This document shows, in pieces, positions 50,975 to 59,460 of a stretch of DNA of 64,000 nt. The notes beneath the pieces are model-generated. The model worked only from the letters and a program-made list of their open reading frames with translations. It was not told the DNA's origin and did no database searches. Origin of the DNA: Ruegeria sp. R13_0 (GTDB taxonomy: Bacteria; Pseudomonadota; Alphaproteobacteria; Rhodobacterales; Rhodobacteraceae); NCBI RefSeq assembly GCF_017743995.1, contig NZ_JAGHRB010000001.1, forward strand, positions 372,001-436,000, given 5' to 3'. The position numbers were made by a program, and so were the translations under genes. Position 1 is the stretch's first letter, and each line of letters starts with the position of its first letter.

Positions 50975-53578
50975 ATGACCACTCAGCAGCACGAACCACG
51001 GGCCGTGCAATTGGCCGAAAAGATCACCGCATTCCTTGAGAAGCCATGGGTCCGCATCGCCATCCCGATCTTTGTCACCCTGATCGCGCTGACGGTTCTG
51101 CATGAGCTGTCCTCGCATGTGAAATGGGCGGATGTGCAGTCGGACATCTCGGAAACGTCTTGGCGCGTGATGTTTTATGCTCTGTGTTGGACGGCGGTCA
51201 GTTTCTTTTCGCTGTCTCTATACGATGTCTTCGCAGTTCAAAGCGTGGCAGACGGAGAGGTCCCTCTGCCGGTTGCAGGAATGGCCGGAGCCAGTGGCTA
51301 TGCGGTGTCCAACTGTTTGGGCTTTTCCTACATCACCGGAACGGCCATCCGATATCGGATATATGCGTCTCTGGGCCTTGATCTGAGCCGCGTTGCCGGG
51401 GTCATAGCCACGTCCTGGGTGGCGTTCTGGACGGGGCTGGTTTTGGTCCTCGGCCTGCTTTTGACCTTTCATCCTGACGGTATCTCGAAAGCGCTGCCGA
51501 TCAGCGCGACGGTTGAAACCGTCATCGGTTTGGGGCTGCTTGGCGCGTTGATCACCGTTTTTGTCTGGCTCTCCACCGGTGGGCGTCGGCTGGAGGTTCT
51601 GGGGATTGGCTTCCAACTGCCGGGCGGCAAGCTGGCCTCATGCCTGACGCTGGCGGCGATTGGCGATCTGGCCGGGGCCTCCATGGTCCTATACGTGCTG
51701 ATGCCGGACGACCTTGGGGTTGGGTATCCGTATTTCTTCACCATTTTCATCGCCGCGATTGCCGTGGGGATCGTCAGTCATGCGCCAGGCGGTATTGGCG
51801 TATTTGAGGCGACGCTGATCGCAGGGCTAGGGGCCTCGGGTCGGTCGGATGTTATTGCGGCGCTGCTGCTCTACCGCGTCGTTTACACGTTCCTGCCCTT
51901 CGCCATCGCCAGCCTGTCCATCGCCGTTGCCTCGGCGCTGACGCAACGCCACAGGATTATCGGGGCAGGGACATGGGTGTACCGCGCCATTCGCCCCATT
52001 GTGCCGATGGTTGCAGCCGGGGTGACTGCGGTTGCTGGCATCATCCTGCTGGTCTGGGGCGCGTTGCCGACGGACAGCAAAAGCCTCGGCGCGTTGCGCG
52101 AGGTTTTGCCCTTGTCCTTTGTCGAGGCCTCGCATCTGGCAGGCAGTGCCGTCGGTGTGCTGCTGCTGCTCGTGTCGCGCGGGCTCTTCCGCAAGCTCTA
52201 CCGTGCGTGGGTGGTCGCGATGTTGCTGATGGTCGCGGGCTTCGCCGCGTCTCTGGCCAAGGGTTTGGACACGCATGAGGCGCTTGGCATGTTGGCCACA
52301 ATCGCCGTATTGGCGCTGTTCCGTGGTGCGTTCTACCGTGTTAGCGGCGCGTCGATCTTCCGGTTGAACATCCCCTGGCTGGTCAGCGTTGTGGCGCTGC
52401 TCGCCGTTATCTTCTGGATTGGCCTGTTTGCCTACTCCCACGTGCAATACCAGAACGCGCTGTGGTGGGAGTTCGCATGGAATGGCGATGCCTCCCGCTT
52501 CCTGCGCTCCAGCCTCGTGGTGGCGGTCATCCTTGGGATTGTGGCCGTTACGTCCTTGTTCGGACGCGAGATTCCGGTGCCTGTGCGGACGGAAATCCCA
52601 GAATGCGTCGAAAAGCTGGTGATGGAAAGCGAAGATACAGAATCCCAGATTTCCCTGACTGGTGACAAGCAATTCCTGATCGCACCTGATGAGTCCGCGT
52701 TCATCGCCTATGCCGACACGGGCAATGCCATCATTTCAAAGGGCGAGCCTGTGGGCGATGAAGCGGCTGGCAAGCAGTTGGTCTGGCAACTGCGCGAAAT
52801 GGCGGATCGAGAAGGCAAACTCTGCGCCTTTTACAGCGTTTCGACCAAGTACCTGCCGACGTTTCTGGACCTCGGCCTGTCGATCCTCAAGATCGGAGAG
52901 GTCGCACGCGTGCCGCTGCAAGACTTCTCGCTGGACGGCAAATCCCGCAAACGCTTCCGTCAGGCCAAGAACCGGGCCGAGCGGGAAGGCTATGTGTTCG
53001 AGATCATTCCAAAGGAAGACCTTGCGCCCGTCCTGCCGGAACTGAGGGCGATTTCCGATCACTGGCTAGAGCAAAAAGCAGGGGCCGAGAAAGGCTTCGC
53101 CTTGGGTGGATTTGATGATGACTATCTGTCCTACTTCGATCACGCCGTGTTGCGGAACGGAGAAACCGGTCAGATCATGGCCTTTGCCAACCTGTTTCAA
53201 GGTGGCAATAAGTCCGAGCTTTCTCTGGACCTGATGCGGTACGAACCGGAAAGCCCCAGCTTCGTTATGGATGCCCTGTTCGCCGAGATGATGTCCTGGG
53301 GGGCCGAGCAGGGCTTCCACTGGTTCTCACTTGGCGCGGCGCCGTTTTCGGGGATCGAGAACCGTCAGCTCGCCTCCCTTTGGAACCGGATCGGAGGGTT
53401 CGTCTACGAACACGGAGAGCAATTCTATCACTTCGAAGGGCTGCGCGCGTTCAAACAGAAGTTCGATCCGGAATGGAGCCCGAACTACCTCGCCAGTCCC
53501 GGAGGACTTGCCGCGCCGCGTATCCTGTATGAGGTGAATATCCTGATCTCAGGGGGGCTGCGGGGCCTGACCAAATAG
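50975..53578 (+). CDS. mprF: Phosphatidylglycerol lysyltransferase (MprF family)
   Basis: An 867-residue protein. Residues 1-550 hold about 12-14 membrane segments (flippase domain); residues 580-867 are the DUF2156 aminoacyl-transferase domain (SRKRFRQAKNRAEREGYVFE, MSWGAEQGFHWFSLGAAPFSGI). It would transfer lysine (or another amino acid) from aminoacyl-tRNA to phosphatidylglycerol and flip the lipid, lowering envelope negative charge. The start at 50975 is chosen over an upstream ATG at 50897. It is not obviously linked to the arginase genes. Confidence 0.88.
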   Translation: MTTQQHEPRAVQLAEKITAFLEKPWVRIAIPIFVTLIALTVLHELSSHVKWADVQSDISETSWRVMFYALCWTAVSFFSLSLYDVFAVQSVADGEVPLPVAGMAGASGYAVSNCLGFSYITGTAIRYRIYASLGLDLSRVAGVIATSWVAFWTGLVLVLGLLLTFHPDGISKALPISATVETVIGLGLLGALITVFVWLSTGGRRLEVLGIGFQLPGGKLASCLTLAAIGDLAGASMVLYVLMPDDLGVGYPYFFTIFIAAIAVGIVSHAPGGIGVFEATLIAGLGASGRSDVIAALLLYRVVYTFLPFAIASLSIAVASALTQRHRIIGAGTWVYRAIRPIVPMVAAGVTAVAGIILLVWGALPTDSKSLGALREVLPLSFVEASHLAGSAVGVLLLLVSRGLFRKLYRAWVVAMLLMVAGFAASLAKGLDTHEALGMLATIAVLALFRGAFYRVSGASIFRLNIPWLVSVVALLAVIFWIGLFAYSHVQYQNALWWEFAWNGDASRFLRSSLVVAVILGIVAVTSLFGREIPVPVRTEIPECVEKLVMESEDTESQISLTGDKQFLIAPDESAFIAYADTGNAIISKGEPVGDEAAGKQLVWQLREMADREGKLCAFYSVSTKYLPTFLDLGLSILKIGEVARVPLQDFSLDGKSRKRFRQAKNRAEREGYVFEIIPKEDLAPVLPELRAISDHWLEQKAGAEKGFALGGFDDDYLSYFDHAVLRNGETGQIMAFANLFQGGNKSELSLDLMRYEPESPSFVMDALFAEMMSWGAEQGFHWFSLGAAPFSGIENRQLASLWNRIGGFVYEHGEQFYHFEGLRAFKQKFDPEWSPNYLASPGGLAAPRILYEVNILISGGLRGLTK

Positions 53579-53581
53579 TGC

Positions 53582-53683
53582 GAGCGTTTCGGGTTTAGTT
53601 CGAGACGCCAATACCCTGCCATGCCTCCGGCATTCTCGGGACATTGGCGTCGCCCATTGATTTAAGTGAAACCCGACACGCTC
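53582..53683. repeat. Nested palindrome (triple inverted repeat) between convergent genes
   Basis: Outer arms GAGCGTTTCGGGTTT (53582-53596) and AAACCCGACACGCTC (53669-53683) pair with one mismatch. Inside, GACGCCAAT (53604-53612) pairs with ATTGGCGTC (53643-53651), and a core TGCC-TCC-GGCA follows. The whole 102-bp segment could fold into one cruciform and lies exactly between the mprF and oprM stops, so it may act as a two-way terminator. A MITE origin is possible. Confidence 0.7.
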
Positions 53684-55245
53684 TAATTCAGGCTGGCGCG
53701 GGTTGGTGTTTCCTGCAGCAGATCGCCCCAATCGGTGCGGTAAGCCATCTCGGCCAAAACGGTGTCGGGCAGGAACTCTCTGTTCTCGCGAATTTGCCAA
53801 CCGCCGCCAAGGCCTTTGTAGACGGCGACGAGATTGCTGGAGACCTGTTGACGCGCCTCGATCAGATTGGCCTGAGACCTCAATAGGGCTGTCTGGGTAT
53901 TCAGAATGCGGGAGTAGTCGGCGATCCCGTCGGTATACTGATTGACGGCGATCTCCGCAGCCTTGCGCGAGGCATCGACGCTTTGTTGATAAAACCCGAC
54001 CTGCTTGCGCGCCTGCGCATAGGCGACCATGGCGCTTTCGACCTCAGAATAAGCAGTCAGAACGGTGTTCTGATAATTGGCGATCAGCGCCTGATAGGCG
54101 GCATCCTGCGCCCGGACGTTGTTCTTGATGCGGCCATAGTTCAGCACGTTCCAAACGACGCCCGCACTGGCAAGGCCCGTTGTGCTGTTCGAGCTGAACA
54201 GGTTCCGCCCGCCCGAGGCCTGCAACCCGACCGAGCCGGACAGAACGAACTGCGGATAGAGGTCTGCCATGGCAATGCCGACCTCGGCCGATTGAGTGGC
54301 TGCGGCCAACTCGGCGGCCCTCACGTCCGGACGGCGGCGCAGCAACTCAGCCGGGACACCGACGGCCACGTTGGACCGGGCCGAGGGGATGCGACCGGAA
54401 TTGCCCAGAAGGCTAGACATACGCGATGGGGTGGTGCCCAATAAAACGGCCAGAGCGTTCTTGGTTTGTTGAAGATCGCTCTCAAGCTCGGGCACTAGGG
54501 CCTTGGTGTTGTTCAGCAGAGCCGTGGATTCCTGCACGTCCAACTCGGTGGTGACCCCGTTGTTGAACCGCAATTGGGTCAGGTCAGCCGATTCCTGCTG
54601 TAGCTTGATGTTTTCACGCGCAACGCCCAGCGACTCCTGCAAGGCACGGATATTGACATAAAGCGCGGCGACATCACCCGTCAGCGTCACCAGCGCGTCA
54701 TCATAGTTCGCCACCTGCAACGCCAAGTTCGACCGCGCCGCCTGAACACCGCGCCTTTGCGCACCCCAGACGTCCAATTCCCACTGCGCATCAAACCCGG
54801 CCTGAGAGGTCGAGAATTCGGTATCCAGCGGAATGATCCGGTTGATATCGGCGATTGGGCCAAGATTGTCGCTGATCTGCCGCCGCTCGGTCGAGGCCCC
54901 AAGGACTTGTGACTGCGGATACAACTCGCCAAAGGCGATGCCCAACTGCGCCCGCGCCTGCAGGACCCGCGCGCCAGCGACCTGCAGAGACAGGTTTTGG
55001 GCATAGGACTCAGCGATCAGCTTGTTGAGGGTGGGGTCATTGAACGTCTCCCACCATTTCACGACCGGCGCGCTGCGTGAGGTCAGGCCGCTTTGCCCGG
55101 TGCTGGGGCTGTTCACCTCGATCCACTGTTTCACGACCGGAGAGTTCGGGCGCACGAAATCAGGACCAACCGGCGCGCAGGCCGTCAAAAACGCGGCACA
55201 CAGGGCTGTTCCCATCAAGTGTCGAAAGGGGGTGGCCCGTGTCAT
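53683..55245 (-). CDS. NodT-family outer-membrane efflux lipoprotein (TolC-like)
   Basis: A 520-residue outer-membrane factor. It has a lipoprotein signal with a lipobox (FLTACAP), then VGPDFVRPNSPVVKQWIEV, the usual NodT/OprM start, and long coiled-coil helices with the paired repeats typical of TolC channels (ALNEQ-like ASVRAELAAATQSAEVGIA). ATG 55245 has GAGGA upstream. It overlaps the end of the HlyD gene by no bases; the two are 11 bases apart on the same strand. Confidence 0.9.
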   Translation of the reverse strand: MTRATPFRHLMGTALCAAFLTACAPVGPDFVRPNSPVVKQWIEVNSPSTGQSGLTSRSAPVVKWWETFNDPTLNKLIAESYAQNLSLQVAGARVLQARAQLGIAFGELYPQSQVLGASTERRQISDNLGPIADINRIIPLDTEFSTSQAGFDAQWELDVWGAQRRGVQAARSNLALQVANYDDALVTLTGDVAALYVNIRALQESLGVARENIKLQQESADLTQLRFNNGVTTELDVQESTALLNNTKALVPELESDLQQTKNALAVLLGTTPSRMSSLLGNSGRIPSARSNVAVGVPAELLRRRPDVRAAELAAATQSAEVGIAMADLYPQFVLSGSVGLQASGGRNLFSSNSTTGLASAGVVWNVLNYGRIKNNVRAQDAAYQALIANYQNTVLTAYSEVESAMVAYAQARKQVGFYQQSVDASRKAAEIAVNQYTDGIADYSRILNTQTALLRSQANLIEARQQVSSNLVAVYKGLGGGWQIRENREFLPDTVLAEMAYRTDWGDLLQETPTRASLN

Positions 55246-55256
55246 GATGCGCGTCC

Positions 55257-56402
55257 TCAAATGTCTAGCGGTCGAATGAAATTGGCGAAGGAATACAGGC
55301 GGATATTGATGCGCCGCAGAAACTCAAAGCTTTTGCCCTGACCGGTGTAGATCGCCACCGCCGCGTGGCCACCTGCCGGCAGGATATGCTCTTCGGGCAG
55401 ATCAACGGTGATCTGTACCGCAATTCGTCCCGGCAGCTTGGGTAGCTCAAAACCGGGCAGGCGGCCCGAGGGCAGGTACTGACCCTGACGGGTGGCCCAC
55501 CAAATCGCCTCAACCTTGCCGGTTAGGATTTCACCGGGATAGAGGTCCAACGCGACCTCAACCTCTTGCCCGACTTCAACAAATTTCAAGTTCTGCTGGC
55601 GGAAGGTTGCCAGAAGATAGGGGCTGTCTTCGGTGACGAAACTGGCTATAGCACCGAGACGAATGTCACCTACCACCAAGCCTGGACGGGCCTGTTGTGA
55701 GACGATCATGCCATTCTCGGGCGCATAGATCGTAGTGTTTTCCAGAAAGTACTCGGCTTCGGACAGTTGCGCCTGCGCTTGCAAGATGCCGGTGTTCACG
55801 CCATCGATCTGCGAGGCCAGTGCCAGCTTTGCTTTCTCAAGATTGGCCTCGGCCTGTTTGACCGAGGCGGTATCCTCGGTCACCTGTTCGTTCCAGCGAT
55901 CCAACTCATCCTGACGCGCGCCACCCGCTGGCACCAGATTTTCGTACCGCGCCTGTTCGGTCAACGCATAGGCCAATTGCGCATTGGCGCGCTCGACGGC
56001 TTCGGTTTTGGCAATGACATCCTGTTCCAGAATTTTGGCGTTCTGCTCGGCGGCAACCAGTTGTGCCTTGGCATTGTCGACGGCGAGCGAAAACACGGTA
56101 TCGTCAAAGCGATAGAGCGGGTCGCCCTTGGTGATTTGTGTGTTCGGCTCGACCAGAACCTCGGTGAGAATCGTCGGCTGGGTCAGTTTTGGCACGATCT
56201 GAATTGTCGATCGCACCACATGGCTGTCGACCGAGAAGGGCTGAAAGAAGCGCAGCGCGACGAGGAAGATCAGCAGCAAATGCGCACCGACCCAGAAGGA
56301 CACAATGCCCCAGGCGATGTTGAACTTGAGCCACTCCATCTTGAAGAAGATGAACCAGACGAAAATGATGTAGAACAGCGTAATGCCGAGGGCGACGAAC
56401 AT
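55257..56402 (-). CDS. HlyD-family membrane fusion protein, YiaV-like
   Basis: A 381-residue protein with two N-terminal membrane helices (LGITLFYIIFVWFIFFKM and FWVGAHLLLIFLVALRFF) and then a HlyD-type adaptor: barrel-sandwich hybrid, coiled coil (residues 130-215, LVAAEQNAKILEQDVIAKTE), beta-barrel. It resembles E. coli YiaV/YibH, inner-membrane adaptors whose substrate is unknown. It is the middle gene of the yiaW-yiaV-OM factor set. Confidence 0.87.
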   Translation of the reverse strand: MFVALGITLFYIIFVWFIFFKMEWLKFNIAWGIVSFWVGAHLLLIFLVALRFFQPFSVDSHVVRSTIQIVPKLTQPTILTEVLVEPNTQITKGDPLYRFDDTVFSLAVDNAKAQLVAAEQNAKILEQDVIAKTEAVERANAQLAYALTEQARYENLVPAGGARQDELDRWNEQVTEDTASVKQAEANLEKAKLALASQIDGVNTGILQAQAQLSEAEYFLENTTIYAPENGMIVSQQARPGLVVGDIRLGAIASFVTEDSPYLLATFRQQNLKFVEVGQEVEVALDLYPGEILTGKVEAIWWATRQGQYLPSGRLPGFELPKLPGRIAVQITVDLPEEHILPAGGHAAVAIYTGQGKSFEFLRRINIRLYSFANFIRPLDI

Positions 56403-56423
56403 GTCTGAGTGTTTCCTTTGGCC

Positions 56424-56780
56424 TTAGCTTTTCTGCGTCTCGTCAGGCGCAGCCTGGTATTCTTCTTTGACGGTGCCGCCCAGGCGCTCGATATCCTTGC
56501 GGATCGCGTCTTTTTCTTCATCCGGGCCACGGCGGATATCGACCGTCACGCCATCGTGGAACGCCCACATGAAGGCATGAACCCAAGGAACAACGGCCAA
56601 AAAACCCATCCATCCCATGATCTTGACCGCCTCGGCATGTGGATGATTGCGCTTGATCGCTATCCGTCCGGGCAACCCCATGAGGAAGAGAAACAGCGCC
56701 ATCACCGCTGCCAAAAGCAGGATCAGTGCCACGAATGTCAGATAGTCGTAGTAGCCTAGCGGCTGCCCCAAAAGTCCCAT
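56424..56780 (-). CDS. YiaW-like DUF3302 membrane protein
   Basis: A 118-residue protein with two membrane helices; YYDYLTFVALILLLAAVMALF and AIKRNHPHAEAVKIMGWMGF match E. coli YiaW (DUF3302), including the KKRNHPHA-type segment. AGGAGG precedes ATG 56780. It is the first gene of the yiaW-yiaV-like set, where it presumably supports the adaptor. Confidence 0.88.
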   Translation of the reverse strand: MGLLGQPLGYYDYLTFVALILLLAAVMALFLFLMGLPGRIAIKRNHPHAEAVKIMGWMGFLAVVPWVHAFMWAFHDGVTVDIRRGPDEEKDAIRKDIERLGGTVKEEYQAAPDETQKS

Positions 56781-56888
56781 GCTCGATGCCTCCTGAAGGG
56801 AAGGTTGTCTCATCCTCAGACGTAGGCCCCTGTCTCGTCAATGACTTTGTGTTGGGACCTAACGTTTCCGAACCCGAGGCAGGGCGGA

Positions 56889-57653
56889 TCAGTCAGAACA
56901 GACGATCAGACCCGTGCCCCATTCGGCACATTTTGCCGAGAGGTCGGGGGTCAGCGGTTGATCGGTGTAGAAGCTATCAATCTCGGCCAGCGAGGTGATG
57001 CGGGCAGGGGCAAGTCGCTGGAATTTTGAATGGTCGGCCACCAGCAGCGTGCGTCGGGCCTGCGCGATGATCGTCTGGCTGACATGGACTTCCTGAAAAT
57101 CGAAATCCAGCAGATCACCATCGGGATCCAGCGCGGAACAGCCGATCACCGCATAGTCGAACTTGAACTGACGGATGGTCGAGACGGTGAGATTGCCCAC
57201 CAGCCCTCCGTCCGAGCGGCGCAGGACACCACCGGCCACCACAATCTCACAATCGGGGTTTTCGATGAGAATATTGGCGACGTTCATGTTGTTCGTCACC
57301 AACATCAGGTCCTTGTGGTTCAGCATCTGCCGCGCCACGGCCTCGGTTGAGGTGCCGATATTCATGAAGACCGATGCGCCGTCCGGAATGTCATTGGCGC
57401 ATGCCTTCGCCATTCTGACCTTGGCGTCTGCATTAAGAGTGCGGCGATCCTCATACCCGATGTTGGAGACGCCGGAACGTAGGACAGCCCCGCCGTGGAC
57501 GCGGTCCAGCTTGCCGGCATCGGCCAGCTCGGACAGGTCGCGGCGGATTGTCTGGACCGTCACGCCAAACCGCTCGGCCAAACCATCGACGGTAACGCGG
57601 CCCTCGGTGCTGGCGATCTCAAGAATGTCGGATTGGCGGAAAGAGAGCGACAT
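56889..57653 (-). CDS. glpR: DeoR-family glycerol-3-phosphate regulator GlpR
   Basis: A 254-residue regulator: DeoR helix-turn-helix in the first 55 residues (SDILEIASTEGRVTVDGLAE, RFGVTVQTIRRDLSELADAG) and a C-terminal sugar-phosphate effector domain (MNIGTSTEAVARQML, VVADHSKFQRLAP-type). Divergent from glpD with 179 bases between, so it is most likely its repressor. The start at 57653 is preferred over 57665, but both have weak ribosome sites. Confidence 0.87.
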   Translation of the reverse strand: MSLSFRQSDILEIASTEGRVTVDGLAERFGVTVQTIRRDLSELADAGKLDRVHGGAVLRSGVSNIGYEDRRTLNADAKVRMAKACANDIPDGASVFMNIGTSTEAVARQMLNHKDLMLVTNNMNVANILIENPDCEIVVAGGVLRRSDGGLVGNLTVSTIRQFKFDYAVIGCSALDPDGDLLDFDFQEVHVSQTIIAQARRTLLVADHSKFQRLAPARITSLAEIDSFYTDQPLTPDLSAKCAEWGTGLIVCSD

Positions 57654-57678
57654 GTGGGATCCCATTCAGGTAAGTTGG

Positions 57679-57760
57679 TTTCGTTTTTCTTCTTTTGGTC
57701 AAAATTAGCAAGCGGCCATGCAGAATTTTCATAGTTGTGTTGCAAAACGAAAAAAAAAGA
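57679..57760. promoter_or_regulatory. Candidate GlpR operator between glpR and glpD
   Basis: TTTCGTTTT (57679-57687) and AAAACGAAA (57744-57752) form a perfect inverted pair 56 bases apart in an AT-rich divergent promoter region. DeoR-type repressors often recognise TTTCG-containing half sites, so these are candidate binding sites; that is inference. Confidence 0.4.
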
Positions 57761-57832
57761 ACATAAACGTTGATTACACGAATGTAGTTCTGATTAATGC
57801 GCGCAACCAGATTGGATAGGGAATCACAAGCC

Positions 57833-59422
57833 ATGCAAGCGACGGACGATCAGATCAGCGACCTGTTCATCATCGGCGGTGGGATCAACGGATGCGGAAT
57901 CGCGCGGGATGCGGCGGGACGGGGGCTGTCTGTCACCTTGGCCGAGATGAATGATCTCGCCTCTGCGACATCGTCGGCCTCGACCAAGCTGTTTCATGGC
58001 GGACTGCGCTATCTGGAGTATTTTGAGATCCGGCTGGTGCGGGAGGCGCTGATCGAACGTGAGACGCTGTTGCGCGCCATGCCTCATATCAGTTGGCCGA
58101 TGCGCTTTGTGCTGCCCTATCACAAGGACATGCGCTTTGATTCCGAGACGCCGACATCGAAGCTGCTAAGCACCGTCATGCCTTGGATGCGCGGGCGTCG
58201 CCCCGCGTGGCTGATCCGTCTGGGTCTGTTCATGTACGACAACCTTGGCGGGCGTAAAATTTTGCCGGGAACGAAGTCGCTGGATCTGCGCAGCGCTCCG
58301 GAAGGTGGTCCTTTGCAGGGCAAATTCGAGACTGCCTATGAATACTCGGACTGCTGGATCGAAGATGCGCGGCTGGTGGTTCTCAACGCACGAGATGCCG
58401 AATCCCGTGGTGCGCGGATCATGGTGCGGACCGAAGTTGTCTCGGCCGAGCGTGTTGATGAGTTGTGGCATGTCACCATCCGCGACCGGGCGGCCGGGGA
58501 AAGCCAACTGATCCGTGCGAGAATGCTGATCAATGCGGGCGGCCCGTGGGTAGGCGACATCATCCAAACCAAGATCCGGGTGAACTCACGCGAGGGGGTT
58601 CGTTTGGTGCGCGGCAGTCATATCGTGACAAAGAAGCTCTACGATCACGACAAGTGTTACTTCTTCCAAGGCGAGGATGGCCGCATCATCTTTGCCATTC
58701 CCTATGAGCAGGATTTTACCCTTATCGGTACGACGGATCAGGACCATTCGGATCCCTCTGAGCCTCCGGTCTGCACCGAGGCCGAGCAGACTTACCTGTG
58801 CGATTTCGCAACCAAGTATTTCAAGAAACCGGTGACGCAGGACGATATCGTCTGGACCTATTCGGGCGTACGGCCGCTCTACGATGATGGGGCCAACAGT
58901 GCGACGGCGGCGACGCGGGATTATACCTTGAAGGTCGATGCGCAGGGCGGGGCGCCTGTTTTGAACGTGTTCGGAGGCAAGATCACGACCTACCGCCGTC
59001 TGGCGGAAAGCGCGCTTGAGAAAGTAGCCGAGCATTTCCCGAACCTGCCCGGCCCCTGGACAGCGGGCGTGTCTTTGCCGGGTGGAGACTTTCCCGTCGA
59101 TGGCGTGCAGGACCTTAGGCAGACGTTGATCCAGGACTATCCGTTCCTCACTGAAAAATGGGCCGCCCGTCTGATCCGCGCATACGGGACAGAGGCGCGT
59201 ACCATGTTGGGGGAAGCAAAAGACTCTGCTGATTTGGGTGAAGACTTCGGTGCAACCCTCACCGCGCGAGAACTCGAATGGCTGATGGACAAAGAATACG
59301 CCCTCAACGCCGAGGACGTGGTCTGGCGTCGCAACAAGCTGGGGCTGCGTTTGAGTGCTGACCAGATCGCGCGCATTGACCAGTGGATGTCAGAGCGGTT
59401 GAAAAAGGACGACGCAGCTTGA
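57833..59422 (+). CDS. glpD: Aerobic glycerol-3-phosphate dehydrogenase
   Basis: A 529-residue FAD enzyme oxidising glycerol-3-phosphate to dihydroxyacetone phosphate with quinone as acceptor. The FAD motif DLFIIGGGINGCGIARDAA is near residue 8; SSASTKLFHGGLRYLEYFE and GGPWVGDI are family signatures; C-terminal GGKITTYRRLAE is the DAO signature. ATG 57833 follows GGGAATCACAAGCC. It is probably repressed by the divergent GlpR. Confidence 0.94.
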   Translation: MQATDDQISDLFIIGGGINGCGIARDAAGRGLSVTLAEMNDLASATSSASTKLFHGGLRYLEYFEIRLVREALIERETLLRAMPHISWPMRFVLPYHKDMRFDSETPTSKLLSTVMPWMRGRRPAWLIRLGLFMYDNLGGRKILPGTKSLDLRSAPEGGPLQGKFETAYEYSDCWIEDARLVVLNARDAESRGARIMVRTEVVSAERVDELWHVTIRDRAAGESQLIRARMLINAGGPWVGDIIQTKIRVNSREGVRLVRGSHIVTKKLYDHDKCYFFQGEDGRIIFAIPYEQDFTLIGTTDQDHSDPSEPPVCTEAEQTYLCDFATKYFKKPVTQDDIVWTYSGVRPLYDDGANSATAATRDYTLKVDAQGGAPVLNVFGGKITTYRRLAESALEKVAEHFPNLPGPWTAGVSLPGGDFPVDGVQDLRQTLIQDYPFLTEKWAARLIRAYGTEARTMLGEAKDSADLGEDFGATLTARELEWLMDKEYALNAEDVVWRRNKLGLRLSADQIARIDQWMSERLKKDDAA

Positions 59423-59430
59423 AAACAAAT

Positions 59431-59460
59431 GCCCCGCCGATTTGGCGGGGCTTTTTCTTA
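59431..59460. terminator. Bidirectional terminator between glpD and the RND permease gene
   Basis: GCCCCGCC (59431-59438), 5-base loop, GGCGGGGC (59444-59451), then TTTTTCTTA for the plus strand; the minus strand tail is ATTTGTTTTC. It ends both convergent genes. Confidence 0.9.
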
